Source of the DNA: Serinus canaria | Lineage: Eukaryota > Chordata > Aves > Passeriformes > Fringillidae | Direction: 5' to 3' | DNA length: 64,000 nt | Assembly: GCF_022539315.1 (NCBI RefSeq) | Contig: NC_066315.1 | Span: 46,419,174 to 46,483,173, forward strand | In this document: positions 1-15,200 of the stretch, piece by piece | Position numbering within the stretch: the stretch's first letter is position 1 | Layout: every line of letters starts with the position of its first letter | The notes under the pieces: generated by a model | The model's database searches: none | What the model was told of the DNA's origin: nothing | What the model saw: the letters and a program-made list of their open reading frames with translations, nothing else | Translations under genes and position numbers: made by a program

Positions 1-3000
1 CTTACTTAAATGACATGGAAAGAATAGACAGTATTTTGAGGGGTGCTCCTGGTAGGAATTTCCCTTCATCCTTATTTTGCTGTTTCTACTTCCTGTATGT
101 GTACGGAATGAGATTTGTCATGCCTGTGCATGACAAATAAAGAGCCCTGTGCTGCCTCTCCTAAGACACTTCTCTTGCTTATGCTGCCTCGAGAACACCT
201 GGGACACAGTGGGCATCTTTCCTTGAAAACAGAGTAGATTTCAAAATAGATTTTGGATTGTTTTTCTCTTTGCATAGGTCTTAATTAGTGCTGGGGCAGA
301 CAGTTTGTGCTTACAAGTTACCATCTGAACAACCTAACTGCATGATTTTTTACTGAGGTCTTGAGAGAAAGGAAAGTCTCAAAGTTGAAAATGACCTTTT
401 TGTCTAATCCTGTTTTCTCAATACTAACCAGGGCTAGCAAGTGTACAGGATTTGGCAGAGCTGTGCTCACGCTTGCAAAAAGTTCAAACTGACCCTTTTT
501 CTGCAATCTGAAAATGCTTGAGAGAAAAAACATTTTCTCCTAAAGAAATAATAAAAATATTGTGAAAATAAAGTCCCTACAGAGTCTTTGAACCACAAAC
601 AAAATGGTGTTGCCAATCAGACTCCCCTGGAGTTACTGAAAAAATACAAGCTTAATGTCAGTCAGAATGACTTTTCTTTTACATTATATGCATGATCAAT
701 CCTAATAATTAAGAGTTCAGGGATATTAAGTGTAGCCAATGGAAAAAGTGCTTGTCACCCACACAAAATAGCAAAATAGAAAGCCATTAGCAAAGGCTGC
801 TGTAGAATCAGTTTAATTTGGACACAGAATTGCAGAGACCTCATGCAGACCTCACTTGGCAACTCTTAGTTTCTTCAGTCTTCTGTTTCTATCATTGCTA
901 TTTTTAGCCCCATCTGTAAAAATATGTTTTTGCCAAGAAGCAAAAGCAGGATAAATTGCAGAAAGCTTGTAAGCAAACAAAGAGATCACAAAGCTTACAG
1001 GACAGTCACAGTTACAGTTCTGTTAAGCTGTTTCCCATTTGTTCCCTGGCTTTGTGTTACCTATTTTGATAATAAGACTGCCCAGGCAAGAACTTGGTCT
1101 TTAAGCTTCTTTGCTTATGCTTAAAGCCTGAAGCACATTGTTTGTACCTATGTAAATAAATTATTTACTCTTACAGGAGAAGCTCTGCACTGCCCCACTC
1201 CAAGAACAACTGGGAATATTTTGTTAAGTAATTTAGTGATAGCGCTTTGTACAAAGTGCCCCTGTAGTGGATATGGGCAGCCTCAAGTTTTCAGCTCATG
1301 GTTTGCTCTTTCTGAGATGTATTGCCTCGGCACACTGCCATGCTGAGAGGTCATTGTGGCCTGCAGGCAAGCCAGAAGCGATGTCTCATCTCTAGCCAGC
1401 TCACATTGTTGAAATATAGAGATTTGTCAGCACCTTTCTCTGCAACCATGCTGGAGAGGTTTTACTGTCACTGAAATGTTTAGGATAATAACCTGAGCGT
1501 CGGTTGAATTAAAAATATCTGGCTGTGGAGAGCAGCTACCAGTTAGGGTAGGACAGCTTTTGGTTATTGAACAGAGACATTTTTTTGTGCAGTTGAATAG
1601 AACACCTGGCTGCTTGCTTGCTGTTGTGCCAGGAAGGTATGGATCTTCAGTGGCATGTCTGCAAGTGCTATGAGAATGTCTTGGATAGTCACTGGCGATG
1701 ATGTGGCACAAGTTAGTGACATGTAGGTGGATTTTGCCCAGGGGGACTTTTCAGCCAGCGTGGTCCATTCTTGCAGCAGCTTTAATTTGTTCCAACTGGT
1801 CACTAATTGTAAGATGGTTTATCTTGAGTTGCTGACGGTTAGCAGACGCCTTCTAATTGCTGTTTGTTCATGTGTCTGTTCATGGTTTGATTGTACAGAA
1901 TTATCCTTGAGTGATGTTTTCTATTGGAATGCATTTCTGTGGGAGGCAATGTGAGTACTGCAGAGCTCTTCTGTGGTGTAGGAAGTGTTCTCTGTGTGTT
2001 TGTAGTGAGTCAGGTGTAGGGCTTCATCTGCTGTATCTACTACCAGTACTATGTAAATGATTAAAAGAACAGCAATTACTGTACTAAATACATGCAAATG
2101 AATTATAGAATGGTAGCTGGGTGGGCCAGAAGGCTGGACTCCTTGAATTCAGTAGAAAGTTTAGCTGTGTGGTGTTTTTAATTTGTCTTGTTTTGAGTCT
2201 TTTTGTTTGTTTTGTCCTGGGTTTTTTTAATAACTTAAATCTCCAGTAACCCCAGGAACTACATACGGTATTTTTGTACTGCATCTTGTAAGTCTAGCAA
2301 ATACCAGTTCCAGAAATGGAACAGTCGGGTGGGAAATTCCTGCCAGGGAAGTGCAAGCCTTCCTCATTGCATGGGGAATGGGCAGTGGAAAATGCTGTCT
2401 ATGTCTAATCAGACCTAACACGTGTAGCACCAGTGACGTGCTAATAAAAGTGTCAGGCCCTGGGATCAGTAATTTACACCCATGTTTTCAGATTCTCTGT
2501 ACAAAAAAAAAAAAGAAACTCTCATTGTAGATGAAAAATGATGTGTGAATCTGTAAGGTTAGGCTGAAAAGAAGCAGATGCTGACATTTCTAGAATTAAT
2601 ATTTTTCGCCTTAAAGACGCATCTGTCATCAGTCTCCACTTTATAAGAGTGGAGGAGCACTTATCTAAATAAACATGGCAGCTGTTTTATATGATGGGCC
2701 TGTTTTTTAAATAGTAAGAAAGTATTGTATCCTTTTGGAAGGTATAGTGGCTATTAATGTTAACTTACAATAATAGTTTGGTGTGTGTAGCTATTCTCTG
2801 CTGTAGAATAATTTCAAATGACACTTTTTCACATAATCAGGGAACCACCCTGAATGAGTAGAGGGAAGGTTAATAACTGAAAGTGTGTGCAACTGCGAGC
2901 ACTGGAAATGGTGAAAACTTGCTGAGAAGAGAGTTCTGGATTCTGTCCTGCAATCTCAGGAGCATGTTAAATAAAATCAAGAGTAGGGAAAAAAAGACAG

Positions 3001-6000
3001 GAGCTTTTGGAGAAGTAAATGATCAAAGTTCTCTGCTTATTTACAATATAAATAATTCACATTTTTTTCAAATATCTTTGCTTGGCCAATTAACATACCT
3101 TTTTCTAGTACTTCAACTAATCCTGCACATAAAAATGTGTGTTTCTGTTTCCTATGAGAGTCTTTAATGAGTTACTTTACACTGATTTTAAGACTATTTT
3201 ACATCATTAGACAGGTACAGAGGAGACTTAACAAGGCAAAGGAGACACCTCTACTTGCAAGCAAGCCCAGATTTTATTTGCTTGCTTATTGTTTCTTTGA
3301 GGGACTAATAATGGTTTTTGATGATGAAGCAGTAAGCCAAGTATAAGATTGTGTTGTAGTTTGCATTTCCAATTGCATGTGGTGTGACCCCCTTTCTTAG
3401 TGTTAATATAAGTATTTTCTGTAATGTAAAATGCAGAAAGATCTTCCTGTGGGAGAAGTCTCAGATGTGAAAAATTCTTCTTGGGTACATACCCCTTTCA
3501 CTTAGTTCTGGAAACATGCTCCTTTCTAGACAGCCTCATGATTCATATGGTTCTTTTTATTTTTAACTGCCCTGTCCTTCTATTTTGAAGTGCTTTGGTT
3601 AGCAGGACATTATTGGAAAAGTAGGTACTGGTGTTTCCACCTATTCTGTCCATCTTTTTGAACAAAGTTGGTCATGTGCTGTCACCTTGCAAAGAATTTC
3701 GGTATGGCCATCCACTTTGGGAATGCCACGTGAGCTTAGCTAGGAGATAAGTTCCAAGCTGGTTAGCTTGCTGTAATGGGGCTGACCCAGATCAAGAAGA
3801 ACAGAAGGCCTTTAGGCAGGTGCCAAAAGAGCTGACCTGCCCAAAATACAGCCAAGTCTGGTGTGCTAGAAATATGTAAATGGCACCATATTGCTGTAGA
3901 GACTTCACCATGACGAAGATGTCCCTGAGAAAATTGCCATCTGGGCATCAGCCTTTTACAAATGGCAAAGGCTGCCAATGAGAAGCTGTTAATTAGCAAC
4001 AGGATCCCATCCATAAAGAACAGCAATAGCTAGATATGAAAAATAGGAAGCAAAGTCTTGGAATGTCTGAATGGGTGTCATGGTGGGGTGTAAAGGACGA
4101 ATAGATTTCTTAGGGTTTCATCCACCCTCTCATCTCCTTAGATTGTTTGCAAGCTAAGAATGAGAAAAAAAATTCAAACCTGTTATTCTTCTATCAGTCT
4201 TGCTCACCAGGACTGGGAAATGTCAGCATTTGCTGCTGGTACTTCTCTAAGTCATTACCCCTGGAGGAAGGAGGAAGTGGCAAAGGAACTCTGACTTGTA
4301 AATGATTCCTAATCAGAATGCTTCCCAAGGCTATTTGTGGAGAACTGCAGATTCCTCAGCACCTCTTGCTCAGGCTTGTGTTTAAGACTAAAACATGTAA
4401 CTTTACCTTGATCCCTAGCCAGAGTGTGCCCTACTACGCAGTACAGCCAAGTCACATCTCTGGGGATGGACAGCTCTATGTAGTACAAAGCAATGGAATT
4501 ATGCACACTGGTATCACAAATGTTGCTAAAGATAGGTGCCACTGGCTGACAATGAGTCTAATCCTACACCATTTTGGGTAGATTGAAGCTATCCCTGTGA
4601 CTATTTCCCTGTAGGAACAGTTTCATAACCTACTGGTTTTGTAAAAGTAGCCTAGTTTTCCTAAAACTTTATTTTCCAAGAAATCCTCTGAATGAGCTGC
4701 AGTTTACCACTTTCTCACAAAACATTTTAAAGTGTGTTTTTAACTCACTTTGCTAAGTGCCTAGGACAAACAGGATCTCCTGCTAATGAAAACCTTTGAT
4801 GGATGCATTAAGGAAGCAGTGTGTATGTAATCCTATATTTCCTGAGGTTACCTCACCAGTATACATGGAGCATAACATACAAGGAGTCTAGATGCATGTG
4901 TAAAGGTCCTGTAAAAAGCCAGAAGTAGTATCCTTACTACTACTATGACAGTATGATTTATTTCACCGTGGATGTTCCACAGATACCAGTGTGCTTTATC
5001 ATCAGACCTTGAGGCAAGGTCATTAAAAAATTGTAGAAATAACTGGTGAAAGATTAAGTCTCAACCTCCCCAATACTTCACTGCCCTGAATCACAGAAGG
5101 AGATTTGTTCTCTTTGCTTGTGAATGGAACAGTGATTTGATGTGAACTATTCTGGTAGGTTTTGACCTAGTAACAACTTTTCAAAGTTAAGGTGTGTAGG
5201 TACCTGCTTCTAAATTGTGTGGTTTTACTCTTCCAAGAACAACCCTAATTGGTTTTACTCATTTGCATCCCAAAACCTGAAGTTTCAAACCATTCAATGA
5301 AATGATGTTCATATTGTCTACAAGAAAGCATCTGCTGAACAGAAAGTCTTTACTTTTTATCTAAATGCCAGATGTCAGAATTTGGGCATTTGGAGATTTA
5401 ATTCACTCAAGTCTTGCAATTTATTCCTGCAGATAACTTAAGGGGAGTTATTTAAAACTAATGCTCTAAGGCAAAGCTGTGTGGATACATCTGTAGAGTT
5501 TCTGGTTGTGACCAAGTATTTTAAAGAATGATGATGAAGTGAGAGTCAGAACTGTCACCTTTCTCAGGGTCACAATGGTACTAGTATTCTGTGTGTGCAA
5601 GGAACACACTGGGGACACTGGAGGGATTTAATAACTGTATCTCTGTGAAAAAGCTGTTCAGAAGGAAAAGCTGCTCTCAGAAGGGAGGTCAGTACTGCAC
5701 TGAAATGTGGGAGCTGGAAAGTGGGGGTGAAGGGTGTTGTCGATGGTTGCCAAAGTGTGGGGTTTATAGGAGTACCATTTACTGTAGGATGTAGTGAAAA
5801 AAGCTTGTGAGGTACTATCACAAAGCTTATGCTGTAGAAAAAGAAGCCAAAAAAAAGGAGAAAAAACCCTTTTGTGCAAGTTTATCTTATGAAAGCAAAT
5901 GATCTTAATATAAATACATTGTGGCAGTGGCTATCATTTTGCAGGCATTGAGTTGGGACTTTGAAACCTTATGCAAATGCACTGGTGGTGTATACACAAC

Positions 6001-9000
6001 TGTACACTCACTGGACTGTACTTCATGTGTTCTTGATGCCAATGAAAACAAAGCAGGCTCCAACTGATTCAGGGGAAAAGTCATAGCTGCAAGAAGCCAG
6101 GACCTGTTTTACAGAGCTACTGCTCTGCTTCTAATAACTGAAGTTAAGAAAGTCTCTTGGATTTAACCCTAACTTTCTTATTATCTGAAATAGGACATGA
6201 ATAAGCTGAAGAAGCTTGTTGGTGGCTTTTAATAGTTTTTCTGGCCACAGACAGTTTCCAGCTTAGCATGTTTTATTGCAATTTTTCACAGAAACAGTTC
6301 TTTCTAGAAGAGAAATAAATAATCATGTGACTCACAGCAAAGCTTCCATAGTCACTGGAGACCTCTGGTGCAACAGCTAAAGTAATGATGAATAGCTGAA
6401 CTCCCTTCTGCAGTGGTGTGCCAGAATTGTTTTCTTGCCAATGTCTTTGCTTCCCAGCTGCTGTCCCCACAAAGCTGCAGCTCTTTTCCCCCAAGGTGGC
6501 GAAGAGCCCCCTTTCTGCAGTGTGCAGCTGCCTTCCTGACCCATTCCTGCCTAAGTGGTTATCTGGGCTCATTTTTCACCATTGCCTATGCAACTTCTGG
6601 GACTTTTGTTCAAAGTGCTGTCATCCAAAGTGGACTGAAAATCAGTGGAAAGACCCCCACTGGGTTGTATGACCTTTGGGGCAGTGCTTGCCTACATCTT
6701 GCCTTATAATTCACTTCTTCCATCTGGTGTATATATTTTAACCTCCAACCTTGGCCCTGTTTGAGTGTGCCCTGTGCAGCAGTTGGCAGGGAGATTAGAG
6801 GGGGAAGCATAGCCTGTATGAAGATGTCTGGTTCATAGAGAACACCAAGGTATGTGGAGGATAGGGGCTGTGGTACTGGTGGTTGTGGCATTACTGTTAT
6901 GTAGATGCCTATTAACAATGAGATATTTTTTAATTTCAGAAGTCTAAAGCCTTTTGATACTATTACCCAGCATGGACTTTAAAAGGTACAGTGACAGCAA
7001 TCAGTTTATTGAGACCTGCAGCAAGGAAGAGTTTGATTAGTAAGTGAATGAAATGGCAGCAAGGGGTGGAGATTATGTGAAAGAATTCAGACTAGAGGAA
7101 AAGCTGGATTTCAGATGCTGGCCAGTCATCTGTATGCTGAAAGCAAGAACTAACCTGCTATGTAGCATTAAGGCATTAAGTGTAGTTGGTAAATTTGAGA
7201 AAAATTAAAGTAACTTTTTAGATGGTCTCTCACTGGGAAAAAAATATGAAAAGTGTTGATCTGTTACTGCAGATAGTGCCTGGGATAATTAAACAGTCCA
7301 CAAAGGTGTTTGCAGTGCAGTGTGAATCCAGCCATCTCTGAATTTTTGAGAGATACTGTTTCTGTTTTTTCTTTTTTTTTTTTCCTTAACTCACTATCAA
7401 CTAGCAGAAGAAGGAATAGATTACATTTTTGGAAGCTCTGCCTTCTGGATGAAACTTCAGAGACATTAAAAACCACCTAATGAAAGAGAATAATTTGTGG
7501 GATTCATTACTTCTACTTGCAGGAGACATTTGTTGAGAGAAACAGATCTAACCCTGGAAAAAGTGTCAGCTGTCCTGGAATGTCCAGGAGAAGGATCAAT
7601 AAAATAACAGCTCTCACAGCAGAACAAATACATGGGCTGCATCTGAAAGCATCCAGCACTTAGGATAGTTGATGGCCAGTCTGAAACACAGGTATCATGA
7701 ATCCTTGTAGGTACTGGGAGTAAAAAACTCAACACAGGAATGGCATAAAGAAAAATGCCTCATCTCATGGGAAAAGTGCATTAGCTATGGGACACAGACC
7801 TGTCTTATGTACCACTGTTCCTGTTAACCTAGAAATAGATTATGTTTCCAGAACAGCAGAAGCAGCAAAGATTTGTTTCTCTAGATGTGTGGCACTTGAT
7901 CTGTCCTGTCTGCAAAAAATCTGGGTTTTTTTTTTTCCAACACCTCCATGACACAAGCCCTGAATGAATGGCAGAAGATCTGGGAGATGCTGGTTGGAAA
8001 GCCAGCTACTGCCTAGCACTGTAGGATGCTTTCTGGAGTTCATGCTAAGAAAGAAATTGGGGGTCTCTACTCTCTGCAGCAGTCTGGCTTTGAAAAAAAA
8101 CTTGTAGGAACTTAATGTCCTTAAGATTGTACTGTCAGTTTGATTTTTGCTGTTTTGTCTCTATATACCTTTTTCAGAGTAGTCCCTTGATCATTTGTGG
8201 CTGGAGCTGGTCAGTGATTCACAAACTACAGTTTTCCCTGGTTTCCACCTTCATAAGCCTTCTTTCCTTAAGAATCAGCCTGAAAGGGACAAAGTATGCA
8301 CCACAATTAAACCTTTCAGGGCTTTCAAGAAAAGGGGGGCTATTTACAACATCACTTTGAACAGTGCCAAGAGCTCAGTGTGGAATCCCTAGAGGGGAGA
8401 GGGCTGCTGGCTATTCAGCTGTGTTACTTTGCAAGTAGGCTATTGGGTCAGCAAACAATTTGATTTCAGATGGATTGTGAAGCCAGATGCAATATCATCC
8501 CAGCAACACTTCTGCATAGTGCTATTAGACTGGAGAAATGTGGCTAAGTGCTGGTTGCACTGTCCCCCAACTGAGAGCAGAGTGCTGTGACCTCCTTCAA
8601 GGAGCCCTTCTACAGTTCCAGCAACAACAGAAATTTAGGACCAGTGTCTCTGCCTGTGCATATCTTAAAGAAAGTTACTGTGCAACCAATAATTTCATAT
8701 TCCAGAATGGTCCCTTTCACTTTAGGCAGTAAATACCCTGGTCTTCCACCTCCTCCCACAGGACACAGTGCAATTCATGTTTTTGTGAAACTTGAAAGAA
8801 GCAGGACCAGCAGCTCCCCAACAGTCTGATTTCAAAGCAGAGAGCTATATCCTAGAAGAGCATATTTCAGTCTCTGGGAGGAAGCTGGGATATTTCAGCA
8901 AAAAACCAGCAAAACTCTTCCCTCTACAGAAGAGAAATCTATTTTCTTCATCTAACCAATCCCAGGAAAAGTGGCTCTTGTGAACTCGAATGGAAGGCAA

Positions 9001-9786
9001 GACTGGATAGACCTGGCGCCTACATGTCACTTTGTACACACTGTATTTGGTTAACATAACACATGATTTGGAACACATAATACCCTCATTATATCCTAAA
9101 TAACTAATTAATGAATTATTGTAGTTGATTCTTCAGCAGGTGGATATAATAATGTACACAGTAACATCCAAAGGAGGGAGACTTCTTGGTTCCTGGTTTT
9201 AGGTCAAGATCTTCTAACTCTGTGACATTTTGCAACTGCACTTGCAATTTGCTAGGGACAAAGGGACATAAATTTACATTAGTTGGAGACAAGTAGACTT
9301 TTTTGTTATTGTAGCTTGTTGATGACATAGACTGTACACCTAACAAGTTGTATCATAAGGGTGAATATGGAAAGAGAGGTGGTGGAAGTCAAACTTTAAA
9401 AATTGCTGGAATTTTTAATGCTTCTTTTGCTGTGTCAAAGAATGCATTTTCATCAGACTGAGATTAATAATTGAAATAATTTCAAGAATTGTGCCTTTGC
9501 TTTGCCCCAGAGTTGGTTTAGTAATTTATTCACAAGAATCTTTCATTTTACTATTTCTAATCTGTATAGATTTTAGGCGATTTTTAAGCCATTTAAGAAG
9601 ATTTATTTATATCCACATCAATCTGTATGACCTGGTATTAACATATATGTGAGCTCTGTAGAGCATTTTGTTCACATGCAGTTCTTAGGACTTTAGACTG
9701 TCAGCAGGGCCACTTTCTAAAGGCTTCCCATAGGAGAGAAAATATGGTTTGAGATCTAAATCCAAATTTTAAAAATCTGGCACATA

Positions 9787-9816
9787 CAGTATAAATACCT
9801 GCAGTATAAATACCTG
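9787..9816. repeat. 15-bp tandem duplication in intron
   Basis: The unit cagtataaatacctg occurs twice with no spacer, at 9787-9801 and 9802-9816. The two copies are identical, so this is a recent or simple slippage-type duplication. No function is apparent. Confidence 0.85.
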
Positions 9817-12800
9817 CTGTTTTGAATTGAAGCTCAAGATCTCCCTATTCTGAATTTTATCCAATGCTTTCTACAGAGGCATTTTAAAAATCCTAATCTA
9901 GACAATAGATCAGGCTGCAGGGATGTGGGAAGCTCTGACTTGTCTGTCTGATTGATGTGCTGATTGCTTTTATGCTGCGAACTGTATTGCTACTTTGTTC
10001 ATTTCCTAAAAACGTTTTTCCTCCTGTGACCCTTCCAGGGAACTCTCACTGTGCATGACATGGCTGTTTCAGGGGCCCTGAAATACTGTGTAGGGGTGAA
10101 GTTATTTCCAGTGGCTGTCCACCCATGCTGCACGAGCATTCTTACGAGGAGTGCCTTTCATCTGATTTGGGAGAGGACACCTTTCCAGATTAAATTTCCA
10201 GATTAAACCCACATTCTAAGTACAGTATCCTCTCCCTTTTGTAACTGAAGTCTACTTACATGGTACATCAGAGACTGTAATCTGATTGTAAACTCAAGGT
10301 ATGGGTTTTCAGGGCATGTGATTCTAGAGGCATTTTGGAGATGCTTGCACAGTACATGTTGCTGACCTGGCTTATGTTTTCAGTACATGTTTGGGAGGTA
10401 GTCAAAGTCTTTATTATCGCACGGTAGTTAATAGCTTAGAGCTCCTGGAGGCCACCAGGTGTATGCAAGCCTGTCCAGTTCACCTAGGAAGCCCTACACA
10501 CATCGGCCAATATGGTGTGATAAAACGAGTCCTGGAATGCCTCAATAATTTTTAATTCCACAATGGTAATACTCACTTTGATTGCAATCTCAAATAATAT
10601 GTCCATCTCTTTATTGGAACATGTCTATTTATTGCCTTTATGACTTTGCTGTCACTGAAATGATAATGTTTCTTATTGTGTTCATGGTGACTGTAGTTAC
10701 TTGCACTGCTGCAGAGTAGTTGAAGACAAACAGTCACACAGTTGTGTGTTTATTTGGCTTCTCTGGCCACTGGCATGGGGCAGACTTGCTCAGTAGTGAC
10801 CCTGTTGAACTTTCAAAGTTTTTTTTTCCATGCTGGTGGTGTAAAATCTTTCTTCATAGCTGGAGACAGCCTTGAACATCTGTCTTAGTTCTTACAACAA
10901 CCCTGCTGAGTCTACAGTGTGTGTCTGACCTTGCTCTTAATGTCTGGAATATGTATCCCAGAGTTGAGAGAAATGTTATTTTGATTTCCTTTTTTTTTTT
11001 TCTTTTCCTGTAAGGATAGGCTCAGTGGTAGCAAATGAAACCTTTCACACTTCTTCTAGAATGAAAGTTAAGAATAAATGTTTGCAATCCACTGAATCCT
11101 CATGCCAGTCAGCACTTAGACAAAATATTCTGCAAAATCAATGGAAATTTTACTTCTGTTAGAGAATGAGAAGTCTTTCAAGTGCAAGGTGAACAAAGGG
11201 CAAAACTAAGGAGGAATATTTTTTAGATGATTTATAGGTTCACTAAAGCACAGAGATGAAACCTGAAAGTCAAATAGAAAAATGAGATACCCACAAGAAA
11301 CCTGGTTCTTGATAAAACTGATGTGAACCTTTAACCTTAAAAATCATGCATGTAAAATAGTATTAACTTTAGACACTCTCATTATCAGTAACAAACAAAT
11401 TGGGAGTGTGGAAATCTCTGTCCTACTGGGATTTCATAAGTGCTTTAAAAATCTGCTGAAGAAAAGCTGTTGGTGGTGATCACTTTCTTGCCCTCATGGT
11501 AGATGAAGCCCAAGGCTCTTGGGGATTAATTAGAACAGACTGCCAACCTGCAGACTTTTTTCTGCAGACCTTTTTTTCTATGTCTACCCCAGCACACAGG
11601 CTGCACATGTGCTATGCACCAGGCATGTGGGTAGCCTACCCAGAATTGCATTTTGTCCTCCATCCAGTGTGTCCAGCAGTCAATCATAGCCTGGATCCTG
11701 GATGGGTATGTCTCTCAACACTGCCAAGTTACTTGTGTCCTTATTGAACAGCAAAATAGCATAATTGAGGTAGGAGCTGAGCAAAAGTGAATGGATGTTT
11801 AGATGGAACAGCTCTGTGCTTTCATTTAAAGAAGGCTTCGTTATCTGTCTTTCTCAAAGATGGACCTCTTGTGGGAGCATTAAAAAGTGCTGTTTCATCC
11901 CCCCCTCTCTTCTGTCTCTTGAGAAAACTGCTCAGACAAGATGAAACCTCAGTCCACACCACCTGGTGAGCTGATGCTTCAGAGCCTTTTGGTTTGTCTT
12001 GCAGATATGAGGTGCCAGCAGGAGATAAAGTGTTTTTATTTGTCTACAAGGTGGAAAGTGAATCTTTTCTTTGTAGACAGTAGATTTCCTACAAAATCTG
12101 TTGCCTCCAAAAGACTGTGAACTGCAGCAGCCTCCTCTGATTCAAGTTTCATGTTAACAATTGCTCAAGGATTTATTTGCCTAGATCTTGAATAGCATTT
12201 CTCACAGGAAGCAGATGTCACTTGTACTTTATTGGTCTGTGCTGGCTTCCAATTCAGATTTGGTTTTACTGGAATAACTGGAGGGTGTTGCTTCTGACCT
12301 GGAGCATTCTGGCTGCCTGGGAGATATCACACAAGGAAATGTGAGCTAAAAGCTGTAGATTCAATTGAGAAGTGGAAGAAGAAAGGTGTTCACTGTGCAA
12401 TTCCCATCCTAGCTAAGGTCATCCAAAGCCAATATTCTTCCTCTCCAGAGTTATTTTTTCCATTGATTTTGGATTTTTTTGTTGAACTTTTGTTGCACTC
12501 CTTTTTTTCCTACTCAGCTCTATTCCATGCAATTTAAAGCACTGGCTGCACCAGCTACTTGGAAGCAGGTATTCTGAACACTTTGTGAGTCTTGAATTAC
12601 GATGACCGAAGCTTTTAAGAAAATAGAAATATTGTGTTTGTTTCAAAATTCAATGAGTGCCCAATGAATTATTTCTCTAAGTTTGGTAGGGCAGGTAGAA
12701 TTATTCTTACTTTAAAGGGTGTGGGTTGGTTTGTTTAAGACTGTTTTTGGACTTGCACTAGCATGGCAGAGCCTATCTGGGAGAGCAGCAAGTTAGAAAA

Positions 12801-13183
12801 TAGTTTGGTGTTAAGAGGCAGCATTCCAGCTGCCTGGAATGCAGGAGTAGGAATGAGTTGAAGAGACAGGTGGAACTAGTCTTAGTTTTGTGCAGAGGGG
12901 CCAGTACAAAAAGTAAGGCAGGAGCTATATACAAAACGCTGAAGTGAGAAAATATATTACATTATCCATGGCATTTTGTATTTATAAAGATACATATGCA
13001 AGAGGCTACAAAGGCTCTCAATAGTGTGCTAATCCTGAGCTTTGATTCAATCTATCAGAGAAGCAGAACTCGATGGCAGTTCTGCAGAACCACAGCTTAT
13101 GTGAGTATTAAATGCAGCAGCAAGACTGTGAGAAAAGACCTGTGCTCACCATGTGTTGGATTATTGCTTTATCTTCACAGTGT

Positions 13184-13600
13184 CCTAGAATAGCTTGAGT
13201 TGAAAGGCACCTTAAAGATTATCTAGGTACAATCCCCCTCCTGTGTTCAGGGTCACCTTTCACAAGACCAGGTTGCTCAGTGCTCCATCCAATCTGGCCT
13301 TGAACTCTTAGGAATGGAGTACCCACCACTTCTCCTGGCAACCTGTTCCAATATCTTGTCATTTTCTCTTTAAAAAATTTCTTTCTAATACCCAATCTAA
13401 GCCTACTCTCAGTTTAAAGCCATCTCCTCTTTTCCTAAGAATTGCTAAGTGCTCTTCTAAACACTCCCTCTCCATCTATTTTGCAGGCTCTCTTCTGGTA
13501 CTTGAAGGCTGCAGTTAGGTCACCTTGAATCCTTCTCCAGGCTGAACAGTCCCAGTTCCCTCAGCCTTTCCTCATTATCTTCCATGGATATATCCCTGAT
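13184..13600 (-). mobile_element. CR1-type LINE fragment, 3' end, minus orientation
   Basis: The left edge, tagaatagcttgagttgaaa, is the reverse complement of the usual avian CR1 3' end, where 'ccttccaactc...' is followed by an ATTCTA repeat. Moving right, the sequence keeps the recognisable CR1 order: a segment about a message failing to overcome 'cctgttccaat', then 'tttctttctaatacccaatc', then 'ggctgaacagtcccag' and 'ctcagcctttcctcat'. Only the untranslated tail and the extreme end of the ORF2 region are present, so this is a 5'-truncated dead copy, as is normal for CR1. Divergence is substantial. The right edge is approximate. Confidence 0.85.
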
Positions 13601-15200
13601 CCTGTCCCCAGTCTGGCTGAGACATCCATGCCCTGCTTTCTCTCTTGCTGAATTGTCACCGAAGTTTGAACTTTGGCTTCTTGTAGCCTTTTTCCCTGGG
13701 GTGAATCACAGCACTACTTCAGAGAGCCCTTCTTTGTTTTTTGCTTTCATTCTGCACCTGTGTCTCTTCTCACAGAGCTATTCCCTAAACATACTAAGGA
13801 ACATCACTAAAGAATTAATTTAGTTTTGTCAAGTTTCTGGTCTGACCCTTAATTTAGAGCAGTCCTTTCAGTCTACAATAAGCTCTGTGTTTCTGCATGC
13901 TGCAGTGAAAGAATTACGAGCAGTCCTCAGCCATGTGCACTCAGGATGCTTTGGTAGCCCCATGGGACAGGTAGACTTCAATGCCTGAAAACTTATTATA
14001 GAATGGGGGTACAATCAGTATGTTATTTTCTGTGCAACCGTGGGTCTGCCTATATGTAAAAGCTTTTACATGATTCATGGAGGCCATTAGGAGTGGAGTG
14101 GTATGCCATCATTTCAGGCACACAGCTCTTCCAAATGAATGGCTTTTTCCATCTCTCCCCAGGGAGCCCCTACATTCAGCATGTAGGTTGGAGGATACTG
14201 TTCATAAGCCTTCAATCACAGCATCAGAAACGCAAAGCTTATTGCTGGGATGAGCCTGCAGCTCTGAGTGATAAATAAGGCAAGACAGCTAGATGAAAAA
14301 TACTGACTTTTCTTGCTGAGAAAAAGGTGGACTGATTTTTAAAGTTGTGCAACCTGGACCTCTCATAAGCATATGGAGCACATGTTGGTAGAGGGTCTAG
14401 AGCTAAACACAGTATTCTGAAGGCATGATGAAGTAATCAGGAAACAGAGCAGAATGAGAAATAAGATCTCTTTTAACTGACTCAGTCTTTGATATATTTT
14501 CTGTGCTTTTGTCTTTGCCTCTGTTTTTGGTATTCATTGATACATCAGGATATAACCAGTCGAGTTTGCTTTCTTTTTCTTTTCTTTTTTTTTCCCCCTC
14601 ATTCTTTCCCAAAATTTCATATACCCACTTGGTGTTCAGTCCTCTAAACAAGCAGACCTTCTGGCTTTGCATAGTTGGCCTTGGAGGCTAACAAGAATGT
14701 GCTTTCTTAAGTGATTTTGGCTTCTGAGATCACAGACATAGTGGAAGAACACCTGCTCTCATCTTGCTTCATCACTTAATCCCTGTCCCAGACAAGCCTA
14801 GAAGGGCACAACCCAGGAGATGAAGAGTAATATAAAAAATTGCTCAATAACTTTTTGGAATATCCGGAAGTGCTCATGGATAATGATTTTATTTTTCCTG
14901 GTTTTATCATATCCACACCAATAAATAAGATAGAAAGACACTGTTTCTTCAATTACTGCATTTGTTGTTTGAGAGATTGAAAAAAATATGGCTAATCCAA
15001 TGTCTCTGCAAGCAATATAGAAAGTCTTGAAGGGCAGTTTACATGTCCTGTACGCCTGATGCAAGCAGAAATTTCTGTTGGCAAATACGGCTTTGGTAAG
15101 GCTTTTCAAGACCTTGTTGCCTGCTTATGTGTGTGTATGTGTGCACATTTACTTGATATTTTGCTTTAATTTTTTCCTAATGAAGCCTCTTTTCCTTCAG

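Larger units (their letters stand above)
1..15200 (+). other. Upstream BMPER intron (3' part), no exon recognised
   Basis: This 15.2-kb stretch contains only short, unrelated open frames. The exon expected just upstream encodes the first half of the vWC module that exon 15201-15300 completes (a CxxC-type N-terminal half). I looked for a Cys-rich frame followed by a phase-0 GT donor and found none. It should therefore lie before position 1. Visible content is AT-rich unique sequence, a 15-bp tandem duplication at 9787-9816, a CR1 fragment at about 13184-13600, and several short A or T runs. The segment ends in the acceptor tttccttcag at 15191-15200. Confidence 0.75.

Noticed and set aside
1240..1275. 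CTKCPC-like Cys cluster resembling the end of the missing upstream vWC exon
   Set aside because: The sequence before it does not match a vWC half, and there is no GT donor at the phase-0 position after it. It is a chance resemblance.
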